Assembly (NCBI RefSeq): GCF_003860565.1
Contig: NZ_CP034157.1
Location: 558,001 to 622,000, forward strand
Source: Cloacibacterium normanense
Lineage (GTDB): Bacteria > Bacteroidota > Bacteroidia > Flavobacteriales > Weeksellaceae
Length of the DNA: 64,000 bases
Direction of reading: 5' to 3'
Shown: piece by piece, positions 36,525-45,523 of the stretch
Position numbering within the stretch: the first letter of the stretch is position 1
How the letters are laid out: each line of letters starts with the position of its first letter
Notes under the pieces: model-generated
Told to the model about the DNA's origin: nothing
Seen by the model: the letters and a program-made list of their open reading frames with translations, nothing else
The model's database searches: none
Translations under genes and position numbers: made by a program

Positions 36525-37331
36525 ATGGATTTTAAAAATAAAAAAGTACTGATTACGGGTGGTTGCTCTGGAATTGGTAAAATCATGGCAAGAAAATCTT
36601 TGGAAAGAGGAGCCTCTAATTTGATTATTTGGGATATTAATGAAGAAGGTTTAGCCAAAACCAAAGAAGAATTTGCAAAATTTGGGAAAGAAATTTCTAC
36701 GTATAAAGTAGATGTTTCTAACTTAGATGAAATCAAAATCGCTGCACAAAGAGTAAGAACAGAAGTGGGAAAAGTTGATATTCTCATTAACAATGCTGGA
36801 ATTGTAGTAGGGAAATATTTCCATGAACACACCCACGAACAAATTCAGAAATCTCTATTAATTAATACGAATGCTTTAATGCACATTGCACTAGAATTTT
36901 TACCAGAAATGATGAAAGAAAACTCTGGAGCCATTTGTAATATCGCATCTTCAGCAGGATTGATTTCTAATCCTAAAATGTCTGTTTACGCAGCTTCGAA
37001 ATGGGCAGTAAACGGTTGGAGTGATTCTTTACGATTAGAAATGCAACAACTAGGCAAGAATATTTCTGTTACTACAATTATGCCTTTTTACATCAACACA
37101 GGAATGTTTGACGGAGTGAAATCTAAATTACTTCCGATTCTAGAACCAGAACCAACTTCAGAAAGAATTATCAAAGCTATAGAAAAAGGAACTAAGATAT
37201 TGGCAATGCCACTTCCTTATTGGTTTATCCGTTTTTCACAAGGAATTTTACCGATTCCAGCCTTCGATTGGGTGATGAAAAATGTCTTTGGAATTTATGA
37301 TACCATGAAGGATTTTACGGGTAGAAAATAA
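36525..37331 (+). CDS. Short-chain dehydrogenase/reductase
   Basis: 268 residues. Classical SDR: TGGCSGIG cofactor loop (residues 11-18), ILINNAG, the catalytic Ser in IASSAGLISNP and the YxxxK pair in VYAASKWAVNG. Asp in IIWDINEE after the second strand suggests NAD(H) preference. The C-terminal 70 residues (FIRFSQGILPIPAFDWVMKN) are hydrophobic, as in membrane-associated lipid or retinol-type SDRs (DHRS3/RDH10-like). Neighbouring aldehyde dehydrogenase suggests alcohol-aldehyde-acid chemistry, which is inference. Confidence 0.88.
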   Translation: MDFKNKKVLITGGCSGIGKIMARKSLERGASNLIIWDINEEGLAKTKEEFAKFGKEISTYKVDVSNLDEIKIAAQRVRTEVGKVDILINNAGIVVGKYFHEHTHEQIQKSLLINTNALMHIALEFLPEMMKENSGAICNIASSAGLISNPKMSVYAASKWAVNGWSDSLRLEMQQLGKNISVTTIMPFYINTGMFDGVKSKLLPILEPEPTSERIIKAIEKGTKILAMPLPYWFIRFSQGILPIPAFDWVMKNVFGIYDTMKDFTGRK

Positions 37332-37336
37332 ATATG

Positions 37337-37366
37337 AAACGCAGGAAAAATTTCCTGCGTTTTTTT
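37337..37366 (+). terminator. Terminator after the SDR gene
   Basis: AAACGCAGGAAA pairs perfectly with TTTCCTGCGTTT across two bases, followed by T's. Confidence 0.88.
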
Positions 37367-37404
37367 GTTAAAAGTTAATTAAATGTTAATTTTCTTTAAA
37401 TAAA

Positions 37405-37436
37405 TTGGTGCCAAAAGCATTATTATTGTATTTTTG
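37405..37436 (+). promoter_or_regulatory. Promoter of purB (-33 TTG and -7 TATTTTTG)
   Basis: TTG at 37405-37407, 21 bp spacing, TATTTTTG at 37429-37436: a good match to the Bacteroidota TTG/TAnnTTTG promoter. The purB ATG is 31 bp downstream. Confidence 0.55.
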
Positions 37437-37467
37437 GGCATCTAAAAAAAGTAAAAAAAGACCTTCG

Positions 37468-38895
37468 ATGAATTCTTACAAAAATCCATTAGAAGAGCGC
37501 TATTCTAGTGAAGAAATGCTCTTCAATTTCTCACCTAATCAGAAATTTAAAACTTGGAGAAAACTGTGGATTGCGCTCGCAGAAATAGAAAAAGACCTCG
37601 GTTTAGACATTACCGATGAGCAAATTGCTCAGCTCAAAGAACATTCAGAAAACATAGATTTCGAAAAAGCAGCACACTACGAAAAGAAGTTTCGTCATGA
37701 TGTGATGGCGCATGTTCATACTTACGGAGATGTTGCTCCATTAGCTAAACCAATCATTCATTTAGGTGCAACTTCGGCATTTGTAGGAGATAATACAGAC
37801 CTTATTCAAATTAGAGATGGACTGCAAATTATCAGAAAACAATTGGTAAACGTCATCAAAAATCTTTCTGATTTTGCACTTCAATATAAAGATTTACCAA
37901 CGCTTGGTTTCACACACTTTCAACCAGCACAGTTAACTACGGTTGGGAAACGTGCCACACTTTGGTTGCAATCTTTACTTCTGGATTTAGAGGAATTAGA
38001 ATTTTTCCTTGAAACGCTTAGATTTAGAGGCGTAAAAGGAACTACAGGAACTGCAGCAAGCTTTTTAGAGCTTTTTAACGGAGATTATTCTAAAGTGAAA
38101 CATTTGGACAAAGAATTGTCAAAACGTTTTGGTTTTGAGAAAGTTTTCGGAGTTTCTGGTCAAACTTATGATAGAAAAATTGATGCAAAAGTTTTGGCGT
38201 TATTGTCAAATATTGCACAATCTGCCCATAAATTCACCAACGATTTAAGACTTTTACAGAATTTAAAAGAAATAGAAGAACCTTTTGAGAAAAATCAAAT
38301 CGGTTCATCTGCGATGGCTTACAAACGTAATCCGATGCGTTCTGAAAGAATTTCTGCATTAGCAAAATATGTGATGTCATTGCAAAATTCATCTGCAATG
38401 GTAGCCGCTACTCAATGGTTCGAAAGAACTTTAGATGATTCTGCGAATAAAAGATTAACGATTCCTCAAGCGTTTTTAGCAGTTGATGCTATTTTATTGA
38501 TTTGGAATAACATTATGAATGGAATCGTAGTGTACGAAAACAGAATTCATAAACATATTATGGAAGAACTTCCGTTTATGGCGACAGAATACATCATCAT
38601 GGAGGAAGTAAAAGCAGGTGGTGACCGACAGGAAATTCACGAAGTGATACGCGTTCATTCTATGGAAGCCTCGAAAAAGGTAAAAATGGAAGGCAAAGAA
38701 AACGACTTAATAGAAAGGATCATGAATGATGATTCCCTGAAATTAGACAAATCGAAATTGAAAGAGGTTCTAGACCCTAAAAATTTCATCGGCTTCGCAC
38801 CTATCCAAACCGAGGAATTTGTTCAGCAAGAAATTCAACCTGTTTTGGAAAAATACGCCGACTTAATTGGCTTAGAATCAGAACTAAAAGTATAA
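37468..38895 (+). CDS. purB: PurB, adenylosuccinate lyase
   Basis: 475 residues from ATG (MNSYKNPLEERYSSEEML). The reading frame is open back to the promoter at 37405, which rules out the earlier TTG start. Signature of the fumarase/aspartase superfamily: GSSAMAYKRNPMRSE. Other blocks: HDVMAHVHTYGD, HLGATSAFVGDNTDL, GFTHFQPAQLTTVGKR. It acts twice in purine synthesis: on SAICAR and on adenylosuccinate. It lies upstream of purL but is separated from it by a strong terminator. Confidence 0.95.
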   Translation: MNSYKNPLEERYSSEEMLFNFSPNQKFKTWRKLWIALAEIEKDLGLDITDEQIAQLKEHSENIDFEKAAHYEKKFRHDVMAHVHTYGDVAPLAKPIIHLGATSAFVGDNTDLIQIRDGLQIIRKQLVNVIKNLSDFALQYKDLPTLGFTHFQPAQLTTVGKRATLWLQSLLLDLEELEFFLETLRFRGVKGTTGTAASFLELFNGDYSKVKHLDKELSKRFGFEKVFGVSGQTYDRKIDAKVLALLSNIAQSAHKFTNDLRLLQNLKEIEEPFEKNQIGSSAMAYKRNPMRSERISALAKYVMSLQNSSAMVAATQWFERTLDDSANKRLTIPQAFLAVDAILLIWNNIMNGIVVYENRIHKHIMEELPFMATEYIIMEEVKAGGDRQEIHEVIRVHSMEASKKVKMEGKENDLIERIMNDDSLKLDKSKLKEVLDPKNFIGFAPIQTEEFVQQEIQPVLEKYADLIGLESELKV

Positions 38896-38899
38896 ATTT

Positions 38900-38926
38900 G
38901 TGCAGCGTTGTCGCTGCACTTTTTGT
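38900..38926 (+). terminator. Terminator after purB
   Basis: GTGCAGCG-TTGT-CGCTGCAC followed by TTTTTG: a perfect 8-bp GC-rich stem directly after the purB stop. Confidence 0.92.
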
Positions 38927-38965
38927 TTGAAAAGTAATAAATCTAATATTTAAATCTGACATCTG

Positions 38966-41900
38966 ATGTCTCATAAAAAAAGAATTTTCGTAGAAAAAAG
39001 AGGAATTTTCGATGTAGAAAGTCCTAAAGTTTTAAATGAAATTAAATCTATTTTGCCAAACATTCAATCCGTGAAAGTCTTTAATATCTATGATATTTTT
39101 GGCTTAGACGAATTGGAATTTGAAAAAGTAGTCAATAATACTTTTGTCGATCCAGTGGTGGATATTTTGCATCATGAAAATCCTGCAAAAACCATTTATT
39201 TTGCAACAGAATTTCTTCCTGGTCAATATGATCAAAGAGCAGATTCTGCACAGCAATGCATCGCATTACTTACTGGAAATGAGAAGTCTACCGTGAGAAG
39301 TGGTAAACTGATTGAATTACAAGGAATCAATGAGGCTGATTTGTTTAAAATCAAAAATTTGCTTATCAATAAAGTTGAATCTCAAGAAAAAAATCTTGAA
39401 ATTTTAGAAATTCCTGCGGAAGAAACTCCAGATAAAATTAAAATTTACGATGATTTTAATGATTTAACAACTCAACAACTTCAAGAGTTCTACAATAATC
39501 ACGGTTTCGCCTTTGGTTTTGATGATTTACAGTTCATTCAAGACTATTTTAAATCAGAAAACAGAAATCCTACCGAAACCGAACTGAAAGTTCTCGATAC
39601 GTATTGGAGCGACCATTGTCGTCATACAACTTTTGAAACGGAACTTACTGATATTCAGTTTGAAGGAAAGTTCAAGGAGACTTTAGGAAATATTTTTAAT
39701 GATTATTTAGAAAAAAGAAAATTCTTGGGCAGAGAAGCTAAGCCTATTTCTTTTATGGATTTGGCTACAGTTTGCGCAAGATATTTCCATAAAACAGGAA
39801 AATTAGAAAATTTGGTGATTTCTGATGAAATCAACGCTTGCACGATAGAAATTGAAGCTGAATTTGACGGCAAAAAAGAACCTTGGTATTTACTTTTCAA
39901 AAACGAAACGCACAATCACCCGACAGAAATTGAACCTTTTGGTGGCGCTTCTACTTGTCTTGGTGGTGCAATTCGCGATCCTTTGTCTGGAAGAGCTTTT
40001 GTGTTCCAAGCGATGCGTTTAACTGGTGCTGCAGATGTTTTAGAGCCAATTTCTGAAACTTTACCTGGTAAATTACCACAAAGAACCATTTCTAAACAAG
40101 CGGCAAATGGTTATTCTTCTTATGGAAACCAAATTGGTTTGGCTACAACTCACGTTTCTGAAATTTATGACGAAGGTTATAAAGCGAAGAGAATGGAAGT
40201 TGGTTTCGTTACGGGTGCTGTTCCAAAAGATTGGGTGAGAAGAGAAAAGCCAGCAGTTGGCGATGTGGTAATTGTTTTGGGTGGAGCAACAGGAAGAGAT
40301 GGAGTTGGCGGTGCAACGGGAAGTTCTAAAGAGCAAGACGAAACTTCAATTCATACCATGAGTTCTGAGGTGCAGAAAGGAAATGCGGTGGAAGAACGTA
40401 AAATTCAAAGATTGTTCAGAAATCCAGAAGTAACGAAGTTGATTAAAAAATCAAATGATTTTGGAGCGGGTGGAGTTTCCGTTGCGATTGGCGAAATTGC
40501 TGATTCACTGGAAATTAACCTCGATGTTTTACCTTTGAAATATGAAGGGTTAAATGGAACGGAACTCGCTATTTCGGAATCTCAAGAAAGAATGGCGGTA
40601 GTGATTGAAGCTCACGAAAAAGAAAAATTTATCAGATTCTGTGAAGCAGAAAATATAAAAGCCGTTGAAGTAGCAAAAGTTACCGATTCTGGAAGAATGC
40701 AAATGTTCTGGAACGGACAAAAAATTGTGGATTTAAGCAGAGCATTTCTCGATACAAGTGGTTGTAGCAAATATCAAAAGGCAAGGATTGCCCATTTACA
40801 GGGAATTAACTCAAATTCTATTGAGTTTAATGAAGAGAATTTCTACAAAATTTTAGCAGAAAAAAATACCGCTTCTCAAAAAGGATTAGTCGAAATGTTC
40901 GATTCTACGGTGGGAGCAACTACAGTTACGCTTCCTTTTGGAGGAAAATATCAAACTACCGAAGCTGAAGGTTGTGTACAAACTTTACCGATTCTCAATG
41001 CGGAAAATGTAGAAACAGTCTCTTTGGCAAGTTGGGGTTTTGATGCAGAAATTTCCAAGCAAAATTCTATGATTGGGGCAAGTTTAGCAGTGGTAGAATC
41101 TGTGGCTAAAATCGTAGCAATGGGCGGTAATTTTAGAAATATTAGATTGAGTTTTCAAGAATATTTTGAAAAATTAGGCAATAATTCAGAAAAATGGGGG
41201 AAACCTCTCGCTTCACTTTTGGGAGCTTATGATGCACAAATGAACCTTGGTTTAGCGGCAATTGGAGGCAAGGATTCTATGAGTGGAACGTACCAAGATA
41301 TCAATGTTCCGCCAACCTTAATTTCCTTTGCTTGTGCTGATGGTAAAAAATTAAACACCATTTCTCCAGAGTTCAAAAAAGCGGGAAATTTTATCTATCA
41401 TTTTCATCATCAAACTCAAGAAAATGGATTGCCTAATTATGAAACTTTAGTTGAAGTTTTTGATTATATTTACCAAGGAATTCAAGACAAAAAAATCGTT
41501 TCTGTGAAAACCATTAAAGATGGTGGAATAGCAGTTGCTGTTGCCAAAATGAGTTTTGGAAATCTTCTTGGTGCAGAAATTTCAGTTGAAGAAAAATTCT
41601 TACTCGAAAAAAATATTGGAGGTTTAATCATCGAATCTACAGAAAAATTAGACAGTGGTTTACTTCAATTAATAGGTGAGGTTAAAAATTTAGAAATACT
41701 CAAAATCAATGATTTAGAATTTAATATCAAAAAACTACTTGAAGTAAATTTTGGAACATTCGAAAATTTATTTCCAACTAGAGAAAAGGAAAGAATTCAA
41801 ATTAATTTAGATGAAAATCTAAACGGAACAGAGAAAAAATCAATCAATATTATTTCTCATAAAATTGGAACACCAAGAGTTTTTGCTCCAATTTTCCCAG

Positions 41901-42661
41901 GAACCAATTGTGAGTACGAAACACAAAATGCTTTCAGAAAAGAAGGTGCATTAGTAGAGAGTTTACCACTGAAAAATTTAACTCATCAATTGCTTGATGA
42001 AAGTATAGAGGCTTGGGTAGAAAAAATTAAACAGTCGCAAATTCTAGTGTTTTCAGGAGGCTTTTCAGCAGGTGATGAACCAGACGGTTCGGCTAAATTT
42101 ATTGTGAATGTTTTGAAGAATGAAAAAATGAAAAATGCAGTTCACGAATTGCTTTCCAGAGACGGAATGATTTTGGGAATTTGCAACGGTTTTCAGGCTT
42201 TGGTAAAATCTGGTTTGCTTCCTTACGGTGAAATCAGAGATTTAGATGAAACATCGCCAACTTTAGCGCACAATGCTATCGGAAGACATATTTCTCAGAT
42301 GGTAGATGTAAAAGTCATCAATGATGATTCTCCTTGGTTAAAGGGAATGAAAGGCGAGGTTTATACCATCCCGATTTCTCACGGTGAAGGTAGATTCATG
42401 GCTTCGGAAGAAGTGCTGTTAGATTTATACAAAAAAGGTCAGATTGCTACGCAATATATCGACACAGATGGAAATGTAGCGCATGGAATGCCATTTAACC
42501 CTAATCAATCACTGTTCGGAATTGAAGGAATTACAAGCGAAAGTGGTAAGATTTTTGGAAGAATGGGACATCCTGAACGTTTTGCAGATGGTTTGTTCAA
42601 AAACATTCCTACCGCAAATTATCATAATATTTTCAGAAACGGAGTAGAATATTTTAGGTAA
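38966..42661 (+). CDS. purL: PurL, phosphoribosylformylglycinamidine synthase (large single-chain type)
   Basis: 1231 residues, the fused PurL found in eukaryotes and many Gram-negative bacteria. An N-terminal PurS-like region is followed by a linker (TYWSDHCRHTTFETEL), two AIR-synthase-like halves (ETHNHPTEIEPFGGASTCLG; AIGGKDSMSGT), and a C-terminal class I glutaminase with nucleophile Cys1073 in ILGICNGFQAL and ISHGEGRF. It makes FGAM from FGAR, glutamine and ATP. No frame damage was seen. Four palindromes follow the stop. Confidence 0.96.
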   Translation: MSHKKRIFVEKRGIFDVESPKVLNEIKSILPNIQSVKVFNIYDIFGLDELEFEKVVNNTFVDPVVDILHHENPAKTIYFATEFLPGQYDQRADSAQQCIALLTGNEKSTVRSGKLIELQGINEADLFKIKNLLINKVESQEKNLEILEIPAEETPDKIKIYDDFNDLTTQQLQEFYNNHGFAFGFDDLQFIQDYFKSENRNPTETELKVLDTYWSDHCRHTTFETELTDIQFEGKFKETLGNIFNDYLEKRKFLGREAKPISFMDLATVCARYFHKTGKLENLVISDEINACTIEIEAEFDGKKEPWYLLFKNETHNHPTEIEPFGGASTCLGGAIRDPLSGRAFVFQAMRLTGAADVLEPISETLPGKLPQRTISKQAANGYSSYGNQIGLATTHVSEIYDEGYKAKRMEVGFVTGAVPKDWVRREKPAVGDVVIVLGGATGRDGVGGATGSSKEQDETSIHTMSSEVQKGNAVEERKIQRLFRNPEVTKLIKKSNDFGAGGVSVAIGEIADSLEINLDVLPLKYEGLNGTELAISESQERMAVVIEAHEKEKFIRFCEAENIKAVEVAKVTDSGRMQMFWNGQKIVDLSRAFLDTSGCSKYQKARIAHLQGINSNSIEFNEENFYKILAEKNTASQKGLVEMFDSTVGATTVTLPFGGKYQTTEAEGCVQTLPILNAENVETVSLASWGFDAEISKQNSMIGASLAVVESVAKIVAMGGNFRNIRLSFQEYFEKLGNNSEKWGKPLASLLGAYDAQMNLGLAAIGGKDSMSGTYQDINVPPTLISFACADGKKLNTISPEFKKAGNFIYHFHHQTQENGLPNYETLVEVFDYIYQGIQDKKIVSVKTIKDGGIAVAVAKMSFGNLLGAEISVEEKFLLEKNIGGLIIESTEKLDSGLLQLIGEVKNLEILKINDLEFNIKKLLEVNFGTFENLFPTREKERIQINLDENLNGTEKKSINIISHKIGTPRVFAPIFPGTNCEYETQNAFRKEGALVESLPLKNLTHQLLDESIEAWVEKIKQSQILVFSGGFSAGDEPDGSAKFIVNVLKNEKMKNAVHELLSRDGMILGICNGFQALVKSGLLPYGEIRDLDETSPTLAHNAIGRHISQMVDVKVINDDSPWLKGMKGEVYTIPISHGEGRFMASEEVLLDLYKKGQIATQYIDTDGNVAHGMPFNPNQSLFGIEGITSESGKIFGRMGHPERFADGLFKNIPTANYHNIFRNGVEYFR

Positions 42662-42662
42662 G

Positions 42663-42767
42663 GACAAGTCGAGACTTGTCTGAAAATCGCAGATTTTCAA
42701 ATAATATTAAAGGAGAGTCGCGGAGCGACGAACGATTTTTTAAGGTTGGAATTTATTCCAACAAACA
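42663..42767. repeat. Cluster of palindromes between purL and purC
   Basis: Four perfect hairpins in tandem: GACAAGTC-GA-GACTTGTC, GAAAATC-GCA-GATTTTC, GTCGC-GGA-GCGAC followed by GAACGAT, and TTGGAAT-TT-ATTCCAA. The last two, in the same order, recur in variant form at 55240-55285 after kbl, so this is a dispersed palindromic element. None has a clear T-tail. Confidence 0.7.
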
Positions 42768-42793
42768 AGATAAATAATAAAAATCTCAATAAA

Positions 42794-43513
42794 ATGAATA
42801 AAGGTGAAATGCTTTACGAAGGAAAAGCAAAACAAGTTTTCGCAACAGAAAATCCAGAAGAAGTAATCGTAAAATTCAAAGACGATGCCACAGCGTTTAA
42901 TGCACAAAAACGTGGAAGTTTCGATTTGAAAGGCGAAATGAACAACGCTATTACGACACTTATTTTTGAATATTTACAAGAAAAAGGAATCCCAACTCAT
43001 TTCATCAAACAATTGAATGAAAGAGAACAGTTGGTAAGAAAAGTGAGTATTATTCCTCTAGAAATGGTGGTAAGAAACTACGCTGCGGGAAGCATGGCAC
43101 AAAGATTAGGAGTAGAAGAAGGAATTAAATCTCCAGTGACTATTTTTGACATTTGTTACAAAAAAGACGAATTGGGAGATCCTTTGATTAATGATTATCA
43201 CGCCATTTTCTTGGGAGCTGCTACTAAAGAAGAGTTGGACGAAATGTATGCTTTAACTAACAAAATCAATGAGTTACTGAAAGAATTGTTCGATAAGATG
43301 AATATTATTTTGGTGGATTTTAAAATAGAATTAGGAAAAACATCTGATGGTAAAATTATTCTCGCGGACGAGATTTCTCCAGATACCTGCAGACTTTGGG
43401 ATAAAGATACCATGAAAAAACTCGATAAAGATAGATTCAGACGTGATTTGGGCGAAGTAACCGAAGCGTACGTAGAAATCTATGAAAGATTGAAAAAAGC
43501 TCTAGGAAAGTAA
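42794..43513 (+). CDS. purC: PurC, SAICAR synthetase
   Basis: 239 residues from ATG ([16 protein letters not shown]); an in-frame start 48 bp upstream lies inside the palindrome cluster and was rejected. Family blocks: [22 protein letters not shown] (in part), [30 protein letters not shown]-like region [19 protein letters not shown] and [14 protein letters not shown], the nucleotide and substrate sites. It joins CAIR with aspartate using ATP. The stop is followed at once by a heptad array. Confidence 0.95.
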   Translation: MNKGEMLYEGKAKQVFATENPEEVIVKFKDDATAFNAQKRGSFDLKGEMNNAITTLIFEYLQEKGIPTHFIKQLNEREQLVRKVSIIPLEMVVRNYAAGSMAQRLGVEEGIKSPVTIFDICYKKDELGDPLINDYHAIFLGAATKEELDEMYALTNKINELLKELFDKMNIILVDFKIELGKTSDGKIILADEISPDTCRLWDKDTMKKLDKDRFRRDLGEVTEAYVEIYERLKKALGK

Positions 43514-43569
43514 TTGGTATCTAGTATTTAGTAATTGGTATCTAGTAATTGGTATTTAGTATTAAGTTT
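43514..43569 (+). repeat. Heptad array, left flank of the four-helix-bundle gene
   Basis: Eight 7-bp units directly after the purC stop: TTGGTAT, CTAGTAT, TTAGTAA, TTGGTAT, CTAGTAA, TTGGTAT, TTAGTAT, TAAGTTT. TTGGTAT is the exact complement of ATACCAA, which repeats at 44003-44037 on the other side of the gene. Confidence 0.85.
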
Positions 43570-43584
43570 TAAAAAATAAATTTT

Positions 43585-43932
43585 ATGCACAATTATAAAA
43601 AACTGAATGTATGGATTTCATCAATTTCCCTTGTTAAAAATATATATAATTTAACCAGAAAATTTCCGAAGGAAGAAATGTTTGTTTTGACTCAACAATT
43701 AAGAAGAGCTGCAATTTCAATTCCTTCTAATATTGCTGAAGGTGCGGGTAGGAATTCAAACGCTCAGTTTAAGAATTTTTTACAAATTTCAATTGGTTCT
43801 TGTTTTGAAGTAGAAACTCAATTAATTATTTCAAAAGAATTAGAATACATTTCAGAAGAAGAACTAGAGACCATTTCTAAAGAATTAGATTCAATAATGA
43901 AAATGAATCATAATCTCCAAAAAACGTTGTAA
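43585..43932 (+). CDS. Four-helix-bundle protein (23S rRNA intervening-sequence/S23 family)
   Basis: 115 residues. NYKKLNVWISSISLVKNIYN, LTQQLRRAAISIPSNIAEGA, SIGSCFEVETQLIIS and a final helix are the family hallmarks, especially RRAAISIPSNIAEG. Members are pentameric or barrel-like four-helix bundles (Avd relatives) first seen in intervening sequences of 23S rRNA genes, and otherwise found scattered as solo genes; function is unclear. Here it splits purC from purF and is flanked by inverted heptad arrays, so it looks like an inserted cassette. Its stop overlaps an ATG in frame with purF. Confidence 0.9.
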   Translation: MHNYKKLNVWISSISLVKNIYNLTRKFPKEEMFVLTQQLRRAAISIPSNIAEGAGRNSNAQFKNFLQISIGSCFEVETQLIISKELEYISEEELETISKELDSIMKMNHNLQKTL

Positions 43933-44002
43933 TGAAATTAGAATTTCAAAATTATTCAACTATATCCAAATATGCTTTTGAAAATCGTTATAATGATTTT
44001 CA

Positions 44003-44037
44003 AAATACCAAATACCAAATACCAAATACCAATTACC
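44003..44037 (+). repeat. Heptad array, right flank, just before purF
   Basis: Four perfect AAATACC units plus AATTACC, ending 11 bp before the purF ATG. Inverted relative to the left-flank array. Because the unit is 7 bp, each gain or loss changes the frame between the ATG at 43932 and purF. Confidence 0.88.
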
Positions 44038-44048
44038 CATTTGATAAA

Positions 44049-45437
44049 ATGGAAGAAGAATGCGGTATTTTTGGCTTGTATTCTGATAATGAAGTAGATA
44101 CATTCTCGCTTTCGCAGTTCGGGTTGTTTGCTTTGCAGCATCGTGGACAAGAAGCTTGCGGTATTTCTGTTTCTTCTCAAGGTAAAATTATTACGGTAAA
44201 AGATGAAGGTTTGGTGTTGGATGTTTTTAAAACCATTCCAAATCCAGAAGCATTATTGGGAAATGCAGTGATTGGTCATACTCGTTATACCACAGCTGGA
44301 GATAAAAAAACCTATAATTTTCAGCCATTTTTTGCAAAAAATGAGTACGACCAAATTATTTTGTCGATTGCTCATAATGGTAATTTGACCAATGCGCAAG
44401 AACTCAAAGCAGAATTAGAAGCGGAAGGTGTAGTTTTTAAAGCAACTTCAGATTCTGAGGTGATATTGAGATTGATTCAGAAAAATCTGGATTTAGGATT
44501 GCGTGGTGCGATAAAAGCAACCATGGAAAAAATAGAAGGCGCTTATTCCGTTGTAGGAATGACTAGAAATAAATTTTTTGCCTTTAGAGATTTTCACGGA
44601 ATTCGTCCTTTGGTTTTAGGAGCGATAGATGAAAAAACTTTCGTTTGTGCTTCTGAAACTTGTGCATTAGATGCAGTTGGAGCGCAGTATGTAAGAGATA
44701 TTCTTCCTGGTGAAATTGTTTACACTTCTGAGCATCACGAAGGTTTACAGAGTTTCTTGGTTAAAGAAAATTGCGAAAGAAGAATCTGTGCTTTTGAATA
44801 TATTTATTTTGCAAGACCTGATACTACTTTAGAAGGGATTAATGTACATGAAATCCGAGAAAAGTCTGGTGAAAAAATTTGGGAACAAGCTCCTGTAAAA
44901 GCAGATGTTGTGATTGGAGTTCCAGATTCAGGAGTTCCTGCTGCAATTGGCTATTCTAAAGCTTCTGGGATACCATTTAGACCAGTTTTAATTAAAAATA
45001 GATACATCGCAAGAAGTTTCATTGTTCCGTCTCAGGAATTGAGAGAAAGAGTAGTGAATTTGAAACTGAATCCTATAGTTGCTGAAATCAAAGGCAAGTC
45101 AGTGGTCATTATTGATGATTCTATTGTAAGAGGAACAACTTCTAAACGATTGGTGAAAATTTTAAGAGACAGTGGAGCGAAAGAAATTCATTTCAGAAGT
45201 GTTTCTCCGCCTATTATTGCACCATGTTTCTTAGGAATTGATACGCCGAAAAAAGATGATTTAATCGCCGCAAATATGTCTGTGGAAGAATTAAAAGATT
45301 ATTTGGGAGTAGACAGTTTAGAATTTTTGAGCATTGATAATTTAAAAGTAATTTTAGGTTCTTCTGACCATTGTTTCGGTTGTTTTACAGAAAAATATCC
45401 AGTAAGCAAGCCAAAAGAAACGCATTTGTTTGATTAA
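44049..45437 (+). CDS. purF: PurF, amidophosphoribosyltransferase
   Basis: 462 residues from the ATG of MEEECGIFGLYSDNEV. In the family a short propeptide is removed so that Cys (here Cys5) becomes the N-terminal glutaminase nucleophile; this decides the start, because the longer open frame back to 43932 would add 39 residues of cassette sequence. Other blocks: LQHRGQEACGI, IGHTRYTTAGD, the PRPP-binding VVIIDDSIVRGTTS, and C-terminal cysteines in SSDHCFGCFTEKYP. First committed step of purine synthesis. A strong terminator follows. Confidence 0.95.
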   Translation: MEEECGIFGLYSDNEVDTFSLSQFGLFALQHRGQEACGISVSSQGKIITVKDEGLVLDVFKTIPNPEALLGNAVIGHTRYTTAGDKKTYNFQPFFAKNEYDQIILSIAHNGNLTNAQELKAELEAEGVVFKATSDSEVILRLIQKNLDLGLRGAIKATMEKIEGAYSVVGMTRNKFFAFRDFHGIRPLVLGAIDEKTFVCASETCALDAVGAQYVRDILPGEIVYTSEHHEGLQSFLVKENCERRICAFEYIYFARPDTTLEGINVHEIREKSGEKIWEQAPVKADVVIGVPDSGVPAAIGYSKASGIPFRPVLIKNRYIARSFIVPSQELRERVVNLKLNPIVAEIKGKSVVIIDDSIVRGTTSKRLVKILRDSGAKEIHFRSVSPPIIAPCFLGIDTPKKDDLIAANMSVEELKDYLGVDSLEFLSIDNLKVILGSSDHCFGCFTEKYPVSKPKETHLFD

Positions 45438-45458
45438 TCTTAAACATATAAGCAATAA

Positions 45459-45487
45459 AAAACTCGAGAATTTCTCGAGTTTTTTTG
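45459..45487. terminator. Terminator after purF
   Basis: AAAACTCGAGAA pairs with TTCTCGAGTTTT, followed by more T's. Between convergent genes. Confidence 0.87.
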
Positions 45488-45523
45488 GTAAAGATAGGTT
45501 GTATGTATGAAAGTGTTAGTGTT

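Noticed and set aside
37405-37467. Longer PurB from a TTG at 37405
   Set aside because: That TTG is the -33 element of a good promoter and the added residues are not typical.
38900-38965. Purine riboswitch ahead of purL
   Set aside because: The only structure is a simple terminator after purB, followed by a short leader with no aptamer-like junction.
43585-43932. S23-type gene as evidence of a nearby 23S rRNA gene
   Set aside because: No rRNA sequence flanks it; it lies between two purine genes.
43932-44048. Longer PurF starting at 43932
   Set aside because: It would bury the catalytic Cys behind 43 residues, 39 of them from the cassette and heptad array. The ATG at 44049 gives the family N-terminus.
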